6,820 nucleotides of DNA from contig DQGF01000528.1 in assembly GCA_003525045.1 (NCBI GenBank), positions 454-7,273 on the forward strand. The letters are read 5' to 3'. The number at the start of each line of letters is the position of its first letter. The first letter of the stretch is position 1. Under the pieces are notes generated by a model, which did no database searches, had not been told where the DNA came from, and saw only the letters and a list, made by a program, of their open reading frames with translations. Below are positions 1-6,700 of the stretch, piece by piece. Position numbers and translations under genes: made by a program. The DNA comes from Pseudomonas sp. (GTDB taxonomy: Bacteria; Pseudomonadota; Gammaproteobacteria; Pseudomonadales; Pseudomonadaceae).

Positions 1-26
1 AAAAAACCCGCTTCGGCGGGTTTTTT
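1..26. terminator. Bidirectional rho-independent terminator
   Basis: Six A, a 5-bp stem CCCGC/GCGGG closed by a TTCG tetraloop, then six T. The A-tract pairs with the T-tract, so the hairpin works as an intrinsic terminator in both directions. It most likely ends a gene lying to the left of the window, and it isolates the CoA-transferase-family gene from that gene. Confidence 0.9.
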
Positions 27-131
27 GCTGGCTGCGATTTGAGCGCAACGGTCACCGTATCTGACGCAAAAGGTGATTGCTGCAATGCCAATGGCTGCCT
101 AGTCTGGGGGTATCGTTTACGGAGAACACCC

Positions 132-1313
132 ATGCTCGGTCCACTGGCATCACTCAAGGTTCTGGATTTCTCGACATTGTTGCCGGGGCCGTTTGCCTCA
201 TTGCTGCTGGCGGACATGGGCGCCGAGGTGTTGCGTATCGAATCCCCGAGTCGCATGGACCTGTTGCGGGTGCTGCCGCCCCATGATCAGGGTGTATCGG
301 CCAGCCATGCCTACCTCAATCGTAACAAACGCAGTCTGGCGCTGGACCTCAAACAGCCTGAAGCGCTGGAGGTGATCAAGCAATTGCTGCAGGACTACGA
401 CATCGTGCTGGAGCAATTCCGCCCCGGCGTGATGGAGCGTCTGGGGCTGGGTTATGAAGCCTTGAAGGCGGTCAATCCGAAACTGATCTACGTCTCGATC
501 ACCGGTTACGGTCAGACCGGCCCTTACAAGGACCGAGCGGGCCATGACATCAATTACCTGGCGCTGGCGGGACTGGCTAGTTTCACCGGCCGCGCCGACA
601 GCGGACCGATGCCTTTGGGCATGCAAGTGGCGGATGTCGCCGGTGGTTCTTTGCACGGGGTGATAGGGCTGCTGGCGGCGGTGATCGCTCGCCAGCAAAC
701 CGGGTTGGGACAACAGCTGGATGTGAGCATGACCGATTGCGTGTTCACTCTGAACGCCATGGCCGGCGCCGGCTATCTGGCCTGTGGCGCGGAGCCGCAC
801 TGGGAGGACCAGATGCTCAATGGCGGCAGCTTCTACGACTATTACCGTTCACGCGACGGGCGCTGGTTGTCGGTGGGCAGCCTGGAGCCGCCATTCATGA
901 AACAACTGTGTACGGCGCTGGGGCTGGAGGAGCTGGCAACCTTGGGGTTGTCGCCAGAACCGGCGCAGCAAAAGAAACTCAAGGAAGCGCTGAAGACCGA
1001 ATTCGAGAAACACGAATTCGCCGAATTGTGCGCACTGTTTGCCGAGCTCGATGCCTGTGTCGAACCGGTGTTGAATCTGGGTGAAGCGGTTCGGCATCCT
1101 CAGTTGCGATCGCGGCAATTGGTCACTGAAGTGCCGCGCAACGACGGCTCGACCCAGGCGCAGATGGCCTGTCCGTTGAAGTTTTCCGACGGGTTGCCCG
1201 AACCGCGACATATCGGCGCGGCGCTGGGTGAACATACCGATCAGGTGTTGAGGGAGTTGGGGTATAGCGTTGAGCGGATCGAAGAATTGCGGCGTGCCAG
1301 GGTAGTTATGTAG
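132..1313 (+). CDS. CaiB/BaiF (class III CoA-transferase) family protein, alpha-methylacyl-CoA racemase-like
   Basis: 393 aa, cytoplasmic. The N-terminus (LKVLDFSTLLPGPFASLLLA, residues 8-27) and the segment LNRNKRSLALDL (62-73) are hallmarks of the CaiB/BaiF fold, whose members move CoA between acids or racemise 2-methylacyl-CoA esters. The active-site pattern favours the racemase branch. GHDINYLALAG (137-147) supplies His138, VADVAGG (166-172) supplies Asp168, and SLEPPF (250-255) supplies Glu252; these correspond in order and spacing to the His/Asp/Glu set of mycobacterial and human racemases (30 residues between His and Asp). The start is ATG 132 because GGAGA (121-125) lies 6 nt upstream; an upstream in-frame TTG at 39 has no ribosome site and adds a 31-residue tail unlike the family. 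It is a single gene with terminators or REPs on both sides. The natural substrate cannot be read from the sequence; a CoA-transferase is the alternative. Confidence 0.9.
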   Translation: MLGPLASLKVLDFSTLLPGPFASLLLADMGAEVLRIESPSRMDLLRVLPPHDQGVSASHAYLNRNKRSLALDLKQPEALEVIKQLLQDYDIVLEQFRPGVMERLGLGYEALKAVNPKLIYVSITGYGQTGPYKDRAGHDINYLALAGLASFTGRADSGPMPLGMQVADVAGGSLHGVIGLLAAVIARQQTGLGQQLDVSMTDCVFTLNAMAGAGYLACGAEPHWEDQMLNGGSFYDYYRSRDGRWLSVGSLEPPFMKQLCTALGLEELATLGLSPEPAQQKKLKEALKTEFEKHEFAELCALFAELDACVEPVLNLGEAVRHPQLRSRQLVTEVPRNDGSTQAQMACPLKFSDGLPEPRHIGAALGEHTDQVLRELGYSVERIEELRRARVVM

Positions 1314-1328
1314 CGACTACAAGGACGC

Positions 1329-1406
1329 CTTCGCGAGCAGGCTCGCTCCCACAGGAGATCTTCGGCGTGACATAGATCCACTGTGGGAGCGAGCCTGCTC
1401 GCGAAG
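1329..1406. repeat. REP inverted pair (REPIN), perfect 26-bp arms
   Basis: Two REP units face each other: arm 1329-1354 is the exact reverse complement of arm 1381-1406, with a 26-nt loop. Each arm also contains its own small palindrome, GCGAGC-AG-GCTCGC. It fills the gap between two convergent genes, where the folded RNA could protect 3' ends or stop readthrough from either side; there is no T-tract, so it is not a classical intrinsic terminator. Confidence 0.9.
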
Positions 1407-1433
1407 AGGCCGGCACAATCACTGAAAATCTAG

Positions 1434-1928
1434 CTATTCGACCCGCATCTCCCCACTGAACACCAACGTACTCCGGCACCGCCGACACAAATACCGCCGC
1501 CCTTGCCGCACCAGGCCATGGCGCTGCGCCGAAAACGGAAAATCGCTATCGGCGCATGGGCATTTGTAGATGTAGCGGGTCACGCTGCGGCGTTTGACGT
1601 CATAGGTATGGCAGCGGTTGGGCGGCAGTTCGTACACGCCACGCATGATCAGTTGCCACTCTTCGCCATGAGGCTGGATGCGGTCGCCGAACAACTGATG
1701 GGCGATCAGGTGTGCAACCTCGTGGGCTACGGTCTGTTTGAGGAAATCTTCGGAGTTTTCCCGATACAGCTGCGGATTGAAGCGCAGCAGATTTTCGTGC
1801 AAGTGCGCGACACCGGCTTTTTGGCCGCGCAGCTTGAGGTTCACCACGGGGCGTTTGAAAGGTCGTTTGAAAAAGGATTCAGCTTGTTGGAAACAGTCTT
1901 CGACGCGGGTATTGAGTTGCTCGGGCAT
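1434..1928 (-). CDS. sprT: SprT family zinc metalloprotease-like protein
   Basis: 164 aa, cytoplasmic, the normal length for bacterial SprT. The SprT-like domain covers most of the protein. HEVAH at 69-73 provides the HExxH zinc-binding and catalytic motif (His69, Glu70, His73), and His87 in HGEEW is the likely third ligand. A C-terminal zinc ribbon follows, with Cys123 and Cys125 (CPC) and Cys148 and Cys151 (CRRC). In eukaryotes the related SPRTN digests DNA-protein crosslinks; the bacterial role is less settled, so DNA repair is an inference. The start is ATG 1928, giving MPEQLNTRVE, with GGAG 11 nt upstream (rather long spacing). An upstream in-frame extension of 29 residues looks non-coding. 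It stands as the last gene before a convergent REP pair. Confidence 0.93.
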   Translation of the reverse strand: MPEQLNTRVEDCFQQAESFFKRPFKRPVVNLKLRGQKAGVAHLHENLLRFNPQLYRENSEDFLKQTVAHEVAHLIAHQLFGDRIQPHGEEWQLIMRGVYELPPNRCHTYDVKRRSVTRYIYKCPCADSDFPFSAQRHGLVRQGRRYLCRRCRSTLVFSGEMRVE

Positions 1929-1953
1929 GCTTGATGGATCTCCAGAGACGTCG

Positions 1954-1982
1954 AGTATGCCGCAACCCTCGGGACTTGCGAA
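1954..1982 (-). promoter_or_regulatory. Candidate sigma70 promoter of sprT
   Basis: Reading on the minus strand, a -35 like TTCGCA (1982-1977) and a -10 like CATACT (1959-1954) are separated by 17 nt; each matches 4 of 6 consensus positions. Transcription would begin near 1947, giving a leader of about 20 nt before the ATG. It fits with sprT being transcribed separately from the Yip1 gene. Prediction by eye only. Confidence 0.35.
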
Positions 1983-2033
1983 TCGTCGAGGCGCTGAATG
2001 GTCATCACCGCCCACTGTCCTGAAGACGTTAGA

Positions 2034-2053
2034 AGGCCGCCTTGCGGCGGCCT
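2034..2053 (-). terminator. GC-rich hairpin after the Yip1-family gene
   Basis: An 8-bp perfect stem AGGCCGCC/GGCGGCCT with a 4-nt loop lies 34 nt past the stop of the minus-strand membrane protein gene. On that strand the downstream flank is TCTAACGTCT, only weakly T-rich, so termination may be inefficient or Rho-assisted. The hairpin separates the gene from the sprT promoter. Confidence 0.55.
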
Positions 2054-2087
2054 GTATTGGCAGATCTGGTTTTAGGTGAACGTATTG

Positions 2088-2690
2088 TTAATTGGTATAG
2101 ACCGGCCCCACGCCGAGTCCCCAGACAATCACGGTGAACGCCATGATGGCGACCAGCACCACCAGGCCTACGGCGAGCACCGAACTCGAAAACAGGAATC
2201 CCTCGTCCGATGGAATGTTCATGAACGTCGGTAGTCCGACATATAGCAGGTACACCGTGTAGCAGATGGCCGCGGTGCCGACGATCATCCCTAGCCACAT
2301 GTGCGGGTACAGCGCCGCCAGGCCGCCAATGAACAGCGGAGTCGCGGTATAGGTCGCAAACGCGACGCAGCGCGCCAGGCTCGGGTTGGCATCATAGGTA
2401 CGGGCCATCCAGTGGATGAACGCGCCCATCACCGCAACGCCACCGAGCATCGCCAGGTACGACATGATCGTCATCCATAGCGCACTTTCTGTCGTCAGCA
2501 TCACCGGCGCTCGATTGCCGATGACCCAGCCGACCTGTGTGGTGCCGATAAACGCCGCCACCGCCGGGATCGCCGCCAGAATCAGCGTGTGGGTCAGGTA
2601 CATGTGGCTGATGCTTTCCTCCTGATCGCCACGAATTTCTTTCCATTCTTGGTCAGGGTGGGTGAATAGCCCCACTACGTGATGGATCAT
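2088..2690 (-). CDS. Yip1-family integral membrane protein
   Basis: 200 aa, inner membrane. After a short amphipathic, charged N-terminus (MIHHVVGLFTHPDQEWKEIR) come about five hydrophobic helices near residues 31-50, 68-92, 108-128, 130-152 and 168-192. This layout, with the N-terminal F-T-x-P-x-x-x-W type motif, fits the Yip1/YIPF domain; the bacterial members have no established function. The family match is from pattern recognition. ATG 2690 was preferred to a GTG at 2699, because the ribosome site AGGAG overlaps that GTG but sits 8 nt from the ATG. It forms a single-gene unit: a hairpin follows it and a promoter-like region precedes it. No catalytic motif is visible. Confidence 0.82.
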   Translation of the reverse strand: MIHHVVGLFTHPDQEWKEIRGDQEESISHMYLTHTLILAAIPAVAAFIGTTQVGWVIGNRAPVMLTTESALWMTIMSYLAMLGGVAVMGAFIHWMARTYDANPSLARCVAFATYTATPLFIGGLAALYPHMWLGMIVGTAAICYTVYLLYVGLPTFMNIPSDEGFLFSSSVLAVGLVVLVAIMAFTVIVWGLGVGPVYTN

Positions 2691-2698
2691 GCCAGTCA

Positions 2699-2703
2699 CT
2701 CCT
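2699..2703 (-). promoter_or_regulatory. Shine-Dalgarno site that fixes the Yip1-gene start
   Basis: AGGAG on the minus strand lies 8 nt before ATG 2690. The alternative in-frame GTG (2699-2697) shares a base with this site, so it cannot be read using it. Confidence 0.7.
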
Positions 2704-2778
2704 CTTGTTTTACCGTCGCCCCCCAGCGGAGCGCCTACAGGCCAAAGTGGCCGAGTAAGGAAAGGTCTGGATATGTGT

Positions 2779-2793
2779 GCGACCTTATGTCGC
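2779..2793. promoter_or_regulatory. Palindrome at the presumed transcription start, possible operator
   Basis: GCGAC-CTTAT-GTCGC is a perfect 5-bp inverted repeat with a 5-nt centre, directly downstream of the TATACT -10. Such a position would suit a repressor site, or a small hairpin at the 5' end of the transcript. It matches no operator that I recognise. Confidence 0.3.
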
Positions 2794-2822
2794 AGTATAG
2801 AAAGGTCTTATCCACGCAGGTA
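2794..2822 (-). promoter_or_regulatory. Candidate promoter of the Yip1-family gene
   Basis: On the minus strand TATACT (2799-2794) is a good -10 element (5 of 6). The hexamer 17 nt upstream, TACCTG, is a poor -35, so the promoter would be weak or need an activator. Transcription would begin near 2787, inside the palindrome at 2779-2793, leaving a leader of about 100 nt. Confidence 0.35.
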
Positions 2823-2890
2823 TGAGGGGCTTAGAGCAAATCGCGCTGTAAAAAAACATGTTAATCGCCGCAGGGTCTGTCACCACGAAC

Positions 2891-2999
2891 CCTGTGGGAG
2901 CGGGCTTGCTCGCGAAAGCGGCGTAACATTCAACACAGAAGTTGGCTGACCTGAAGCCTTCGCGAGCAAGTCGGATCGCCGCACCGCCGCTCCCACAGG
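2891..2999. repeat. Mismatched REP inverted pair
   Basis: The left unit 2891-2916 is of the common type (CCTGTGGGAGCGGGCTTGCT, then CGCGAA). The right unit 2959-2999 is its reverse complement at both ends (12 and 13 bp), but has 16 nt, TCGGATCGCCGCACCG (2971-2986), in place of a single C in the middle. The two units are 42 nt apart. The right unit ends about 37 bp upstream of the ttcA -10 element. Confidence 0.88.
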
Positions 3000-3012
3000 G
3001 GATGGTGGGCAC

Positions 3013-3041
3013 TTCGCCGGCGGCGGGTTTTTGCGTAAAAT
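3013..3041 (+). promoter_or_regulatory. Candidate ttcA promoter
   Basis: TAAAAT (3036-3041) is a near-consensus -10; 17 nt upstream TTCGCC (3013-3018) is a weak -35. The start of transcription would be near 3048, giving a leader of roughly 30 nt. There is no clear Shine-Dalgarno site before the ttcA ATG, only CGGA at 3064-3067, so translation may start inefficiently or through leader structure. Confidence 0.4.
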
Positions 3042-3076
3042 GCCGACCTTTCGTCACACCTCACGGATTTCGCGTC

Positions 3077-3901
3077 ATGGGCACTCTTACGGTCAATCAG
3101 AACAAACTGCAAAAGCGCCTTCGCCGTCAGGCCGGTGAGGCTGTCGCCGATTTCAACATGATTGAAGACGGCGACAAGGTCATGGTCTGCCTGTCCGGTG
3201 GCAAGGACAGCTACACCATGCTCGACGTGCTGATGCACTTGCAAAAGGTTGCCCCGATCAAGTTCGAGATCGTCGCGGTGAACATGGACCAGAAGCAGCC
3301 GGGCTTTCCGGAGCACGTACTGCCGGCTTACCTCAAGACGCTGGGTATCGAGTACCACATCGTCGAGAAAGACACCTACTCGGTGGTCAAGGAGCTGATC
3401 CCGGAAGGCAAGACCACCTGTTCCCTGTGCTCACGCCTGCGCCGTGGCACCCTCTACACGTTTGCCGACGAAATCGGCGCGACCAAAATGGCCCTCGGTC
3501 ATCACCGCGACGACATCGTCGAGACCTTCTTCCTGAACATGTTCTTCAACGGATCGCTCAAGGCCATGCCGCCGAAGCTGCGGGCCGACGACGGTCGCAA
3601 CGTGGTGATCCGCCCGCTGGCCTATTGCAACGAAAAAGACATCCAGGCCTACTCCGACTTCAAGCAATTCCCGATCATTCCGTGCAACCTCTGTGGTTCC
3701 CAGGAAAACCTGCAGCGTCAGGTGGTCAAGGACATGCTCCAGGAGTGGGAGCGCAAGACGCCGGGCCGTACCGAAAGCATTTTCCGCAGCTTGCAGAACG
3801 TGATCCCGTCGCAACTGGCGGACCGTAACCTGTTCGACTTCACCAACCTCAAGATCGACGAAACCGCAGCTTCGCGGTTCGTCAACGTAGTGAACCTCTG
3901 A
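3077..3901 (+). CDS. ttcA: tRNA 2-thiocytidine(32) synthetase TtcA
   Basis: 274 aa, cytoplasmic. TtcA activates C32 of certain tRNAs with ATP and inserts sulfur to give 2-thiocytidine, using an oxygen-sensitive [4Fe-4S] cluster and sulfur supplied by a cysteine desulfurase. Visible features: PP-loop ATP-binding motif SGGKDS at 40-45, the CSLC pair Cys115/Cys118, GHHRDD at 141-146, and PCNLCG with Cys203 and Cys206. Cys115, Cys118 and Cys203 correspond to the three cluster ligands of E. coli TtcA. Length and sequence are full. ATG 3077 begins [10 protein letters not shown], the usual Pseudomonas start; an in-frame extension back to 2942 runs through a REP unit and is not part of the protein. 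The gene ends at a REP-derived terminator, and the next gene on the same strand starts 65 nt downstream. Confidence 0.97.
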   Translation: MGTLTVNQNKLQKRLRRQAGEAVADFNMIEDGDKVMVCLSGGKDSYTMLDVLMHLQKVAPIKFEIVAVNMDQKQPGFPEHVLPAYLKTLGIEYHIVEKDTYSVVKELIPEGKTTCSLCSRLRRGTLYTFADEIGATKMALGHHRDDIVETFFLNMFFNGSLKAMPPKLRADDGRNVVIRPLAYCNEKDIQAYSDFKQFPIIPCNLCGSQENLQRQVVKDMLQEWERKTPGRTESIFRSLQNVIPSQLADRNLFDFTNLKIDETAASRFVNVVNL

Positions 3902-3912
3902 CACAGATTTTG

Positions 3913-3944
3913 TGTGGGAGCAAGCCCGCTCTCACAGGTTTTTT
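3913..3944 (+). terminator. Intrinsic terminator of ttcA, built from REP sequence
   Basis: Stem TGTGGGAGC (3913-3921) pairs with GCTCTCACA (3928-3936), 9 bp with one G-U pair, around the loop AAGCCC, followed by GG and six T (3939-3944). The stem uses the TGTGGGAGC core found in the nearby REP units, so a REP fragment appears to serve as the terminator. It ends only 22 nt before the next start codon. Confidence 0.85.
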
Positions 3945-3966
3945 CGTTTATTCCTCAGGAGAGGGC

Positions 3967-4641
3967 ATGCGCGATTACAAGTGGCTGCACGAATACTGTC
4001 TGAACCGCTTCGGTTCAGCGGCTGAACTGGAAGCCCATCTGCCCGTTCCCAAGACCCCGGCGCAATTGCGCAAGATCCGCGATGACCGCTACTTGTCGAC
4101 CATGGCGCTACGCGTGTTCCGTGCCGGGCTCAAGCACAGCCTGGTGGACGCCAAGTGGCCGTCCTTCGAAGAAGTGTTTTTCAAGTTCGACCCGGAAAAA
4201 GTCGTGCTGATGAGTGCCGAACACCTGGAGCGCCTGATGCAGGATGCGCGGATCATCCGTCACCTGGGCAAGCTCAAGAGCGTGCCGCGCAATGCGCAGT
4301 TCATCCTCGATGTGGCGCATGAGAAAGGCAGTTTTGGTGAGTTGATCGCCGATTGGCCGGTGACCGATATTGTCGGTCTGTGGACTTACCTGAAAAAGCA
4401 CGGGCATCAGTTGGGCGGGTTGTCGGCGCCACGATTCCTGCGAATGGTCGGCAAGGATACCTTCGTGCCGAGCTACGATGTGGTGGCGGCGTTGAATGCG
4501 CAGAAAATCGTCGACAAGGTGCCGACCAGTTTGCGCGATCTGGCCACGGTGCAGAACGTGTTCAACCAATGGCATGAGCAGAGTGGTGGGCGGCCGATGA
4601 GCCAGATTTCGATGATGCTCGCGTACACAGTGAATCATTGA
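3967..4641 (+). CDS. 3-methyladenine DNA glycosylase I (Tag)-like protein, altered active site
   Basis: 224 aa, cytoplasmic. Residues 74-104 (FDPEKVVLMSAEHLERLMQD, then ARIIRHLGKLK) match the core of Tag, which excises 3-methyladenine from DNA, and KKHG...LGG (143-151) matches its helix-hairpin-helix part. It is not a normal Tag: by my alignment the substrate-reading Glu38 and Trp46 of E. coli Tag are Arg49 and His57 here, the N-terminal zinc Cys/His and C-terminal His/Cys ligands are missing, and about 50 residues are added at the C-terminus. Asp171 in VPSYDVV (167-173) sits about 20 residues after the GG turn, where other HhH-GPD glycosylases keep their catalytic Asp. ATG 3967 has AGGAG 5 nt upstream (3957-3961). 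A role in base-excision repair is an inference; it could be a DNA-binding protein without activity. Confidence 0.82.
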   Translation: MRDYKWLHEYCLNRFGSAAELEAHLPVPKTPAQLRKIRDDRYLSTMALRVFRAGLKHSLVDAKWPSFEEVFFKFDPEKVVLMSAEHLERLMQDARIIRHLGKLKSVPRNAQFILDVAHEKGSFGELIADWPVTDIVGLWTYLKKHGHQLGGLSAPRFLRMVGKDTFVPSYDVVAALNAQKIVDKVPTSLRDLATVQNVFNQWHEQSGGRPMSQISMMLAYTVNH

Positions 4642-4654
4642 GACCGAGTCGCGC

Positions 4655-4725
4655 CCTTCGCGGGCAAGCCTCGCTCCTACGGGTATGGATGATGCCCTTG
4701 TAGGAGCGAGGCCTGCCCGCGAAGG
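4655..4725. repeat. REP inverted pair, GTAGGAGCGAGG type
   Basis: Arms 4655-4680 and 4700-4725 are reverse complements over 26 bp with a single mismatch (A4667 against C4713), separated by a 19-nt loop. The outer core is CCTTCGCGGGCA and the inner end GTAGGAGCGAGG, a different sequence type from the GTGGGAGC pairs elsewhere in the window. It lies between convergent genes and ends 7 bp before the stop codon of the minus-strand gene. Confidence 0.9.
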
Positions 4726-4732
4726 CGTCAGG

Positions 4733-5161
4733 TCAGGCGACCGAGATATCGCCCTCACCAGCCAACTTGCGATTCAACTGAAACCGCCACCGCACATACA
4801 ACAGCGCCGAACAGAACACCGCCAGGCTCGCCCCCATCTCCAGCAAACCGAACAGCTGCCGGTTCGGATCAAACGCGGCCAATGCGCCCTTGATGAAATA
4901 CAGGTTCACGACAAAGCACATCCACGAATGCCCGCGAGCGCTGCCGATGATCATGCCGGGTGCCAGCAGCAGCAGCAGCGGCACCAGTTCGATCAGCAGA
5001 ATGACCCAGGGCCGTGCGCCGTGCAGGTCGGCGACCGCCAGGTAATACACGCACAACAGTCCCACCAGGCCGAAAAAACACAGCAGGCTGATGGCACGCA
5101 TCGCCCGTACACGCGGTTCGAGCCATTCGATGGAGGGCAGAATCTTCGGCTTCTTGGCCAC
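4733..5161 (-). CDS. DUF2069 small integral membrane protein
   Basis: 142 aa, inner membrane. After a positively charged start (MAKKPKILPS) four hydrophobic helices are visible near 21-43, 51-73, 79-98 and 104-124, then a charged C-terminus. The motif GHSWMCFVVNLYFIKG (77-92), with Trp, Asn and Lys inside or beside a helix, is typical of DUF2069; no function is established. The start is GTG 5161: it lies one base after the wrbA-like stop (TAA-G-GTG), with GGAG 7 nt upstream. It is the last gene of a three-gene operon and probably depends on translation of the gene before it. The open frame continues upstream inside wrbA, but that part is a shadow. Confidence 0.88.
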   Translation of the reverse strand: MAKKPKILPSIEWLEPRVRAMRAISLLCFFGLVGLLCVYYLAVADLHGARPWVILLIELVPLLLLLAPGMIIGSARGHSWMCFVVNLYFIKGALAAFDPNRQLFGLLEMGASLAVFCSALLYVRWRFQLNRKLAGEGDISVA

Positions 5162-5162
5162 C

Positions 5163-6109
<947 letters not shown>

Positions 6110-6141
6110 GTGCGGGTCGCATCTTGCGTAAGGTGGCAGCT

Positions 6142-6170
6142 ATTCTAACTGGGCAGCGCGTAATCCAGAA
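6142..6170 (-). promoter_or_regulatory. Candidate promoter of the arsC-wrbA-DUF2069 operon
   Basis: On the minus strand TAGAAT (6147-6142) matches the -10 consensus at 5 of 6 positions; the hexamer 17 nt upstream, TTCTGG (6170-6165), is a weak -35. Transcription would begin near 6135, about 26 nt before the ATG. The 113-bp divergent gap must also hold the promoter for the thioredoxin-like gene, which I could not place with confidence. Confidence 0.4.
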
Positions 6171-6222
6171 CCTCGGGAGGCAATGGGTCGCGGCAGTATC
6201 TTTCTTCGACAAGGATCACGAC

Positions 6223-6690
6223 ATGACAAGGCGACTGGCAGCGGCATTGGCGATCATCGGGGCGTTGGTACTGGGGGGCTGTGGCAACGACTATGGCATT
6301 GACCAGAACGGTCGAAAAATCGCTGCCGAGCGTCTGGACAAGCAATGGCTGGTGCTCAACTACTGGGCCGAATGGTGTGGACCGTGCCGTACCGAGATCC
6401 CGGAGTTGAACGCACTGGCCGATCAGCTCAAGAACAAGCAGATCGGTGTGTTCGGGGTCAACTTCGACAATGTGCAGGGCGAAGAGCTAAGAAGCGCCAG
6501 TGAGAAGTTGGGGATCAAATTCACTGTGTTGGCTCAAGACCCGGCCGACCTGTTCGAACTGCCGCGCAGTGAAGCATTGCCGGTGACCTACATCATCGAT
6601 AACAAGGGCAAGGTGCGGGAACAGTTGATGGGCGAGCAGACGGCGGCGGGGGTGCTGGCGAAGCTGGAGGCGTTGCAGGCCACTAACTGA
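6223..6690 (+). CDS. TlpA/ResA-like thioredoxin-fold lipoprotein
   Basis: 155 aa. The N-terminus has a lipoprotein signal: MTRR, a hydrophobic stretch, then the lipobox LGGC with the acylated Cys20; Gly at +2 suggests sorting to the outer membrane, facing the periplasm. The thioredoxin-like domain follows at about 30-150, with active site WCGPC (51-55) after LNYWAE and a cis-proline at Pro120 in ALPVTYII. TlpA/ResA-type proteins reduce or isomerise disulfides in exported proteins or cytochrome c. The natural partner is unknown here. The start is ATG 6223, with AAGGA 7 nt upstream (6211-6215); an in-frame extension to 6124 would bury the signal peptide. It is divergent from the arsC-like operon and followed by a REP pair. 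Confidence 0.92.
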   Translation: MTRRLAAALAIIGALVLGGCGNDYGIDQNGRKIAAERLDKQWLVLNYWAEWCGPCRTEIPELNALADQLKNKQIGVFGVNFDNVQGEELRSASEKLGIKFTVLAQDPADLFELPRSEALPVTYIIDNKGKVREQLMGEQTAAGVLAKLEALQATN

Positions 6691-6700
6691 TCGTCCTCAC

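Larger units (their letters stand above)
2691..3076. other. Non-coding stretch between Yip1 gene and ttcA
   Basis: A 386-bp region between divergent genes with no credible gene. From left to right it holds the Yip1-gene ribosome site, a small hairpin GGCC-AAAGT-GGCC (2740-2752), a palindrome and candidate promoter for the Yip1 gene (2779-2822), an A-run (2850-2856), a mismatched REP pair (2891-2999) and the ttcA promoter. GAAAGGTCT occurs twice, at 2760-2768 and 2800-2808, 40 bp apart. Confidence 0.75.

Noticed and set aside
39..131. N-terminal extension of the CoA-transferase-family gene from a TTG
   Set aside because: No ribosome site at 39, the extra residues are unlike the family, and ATG 132 has a well-placed GGAGA.
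198..800. 200-codon minus-strand open frame inside the CoA-transferase-family gene
   Set aside because: Antisense shadow of a clear conserved protein; its translation has no recognisable domain and is rich in Gln, His and Arg, as GC-rich shadows are.
2808..2816. TTATCCACG, 8 of 9 match to a DnaA box
   Set aside because: A single copy with no cluster, no AT-rich unwinding region and no replication gene nearby; expected by chance.
2942..3076. N-terminal extension of TtcA
   Set aside because: It translates a REP unit and the promoter region; the family starts at [10 protein letters not shown].
1329..4725. Scattered similar palindromes as a possible CRISPR array
   Set aside because: The units are inverted pairs far apart between genes, with no regular spacers and no cas genes; they are REP elements.
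6183..6302. 39-codon open frame with a strong GGGAGG ribosome site before the thioredoxin-like gene
   Set aside because: It overlaps the lipoprotein start out of frame, and its Gly-rich peptide mirrors the signal-peptide codons. The ribosome site is notable, but nothing else supports a gene.
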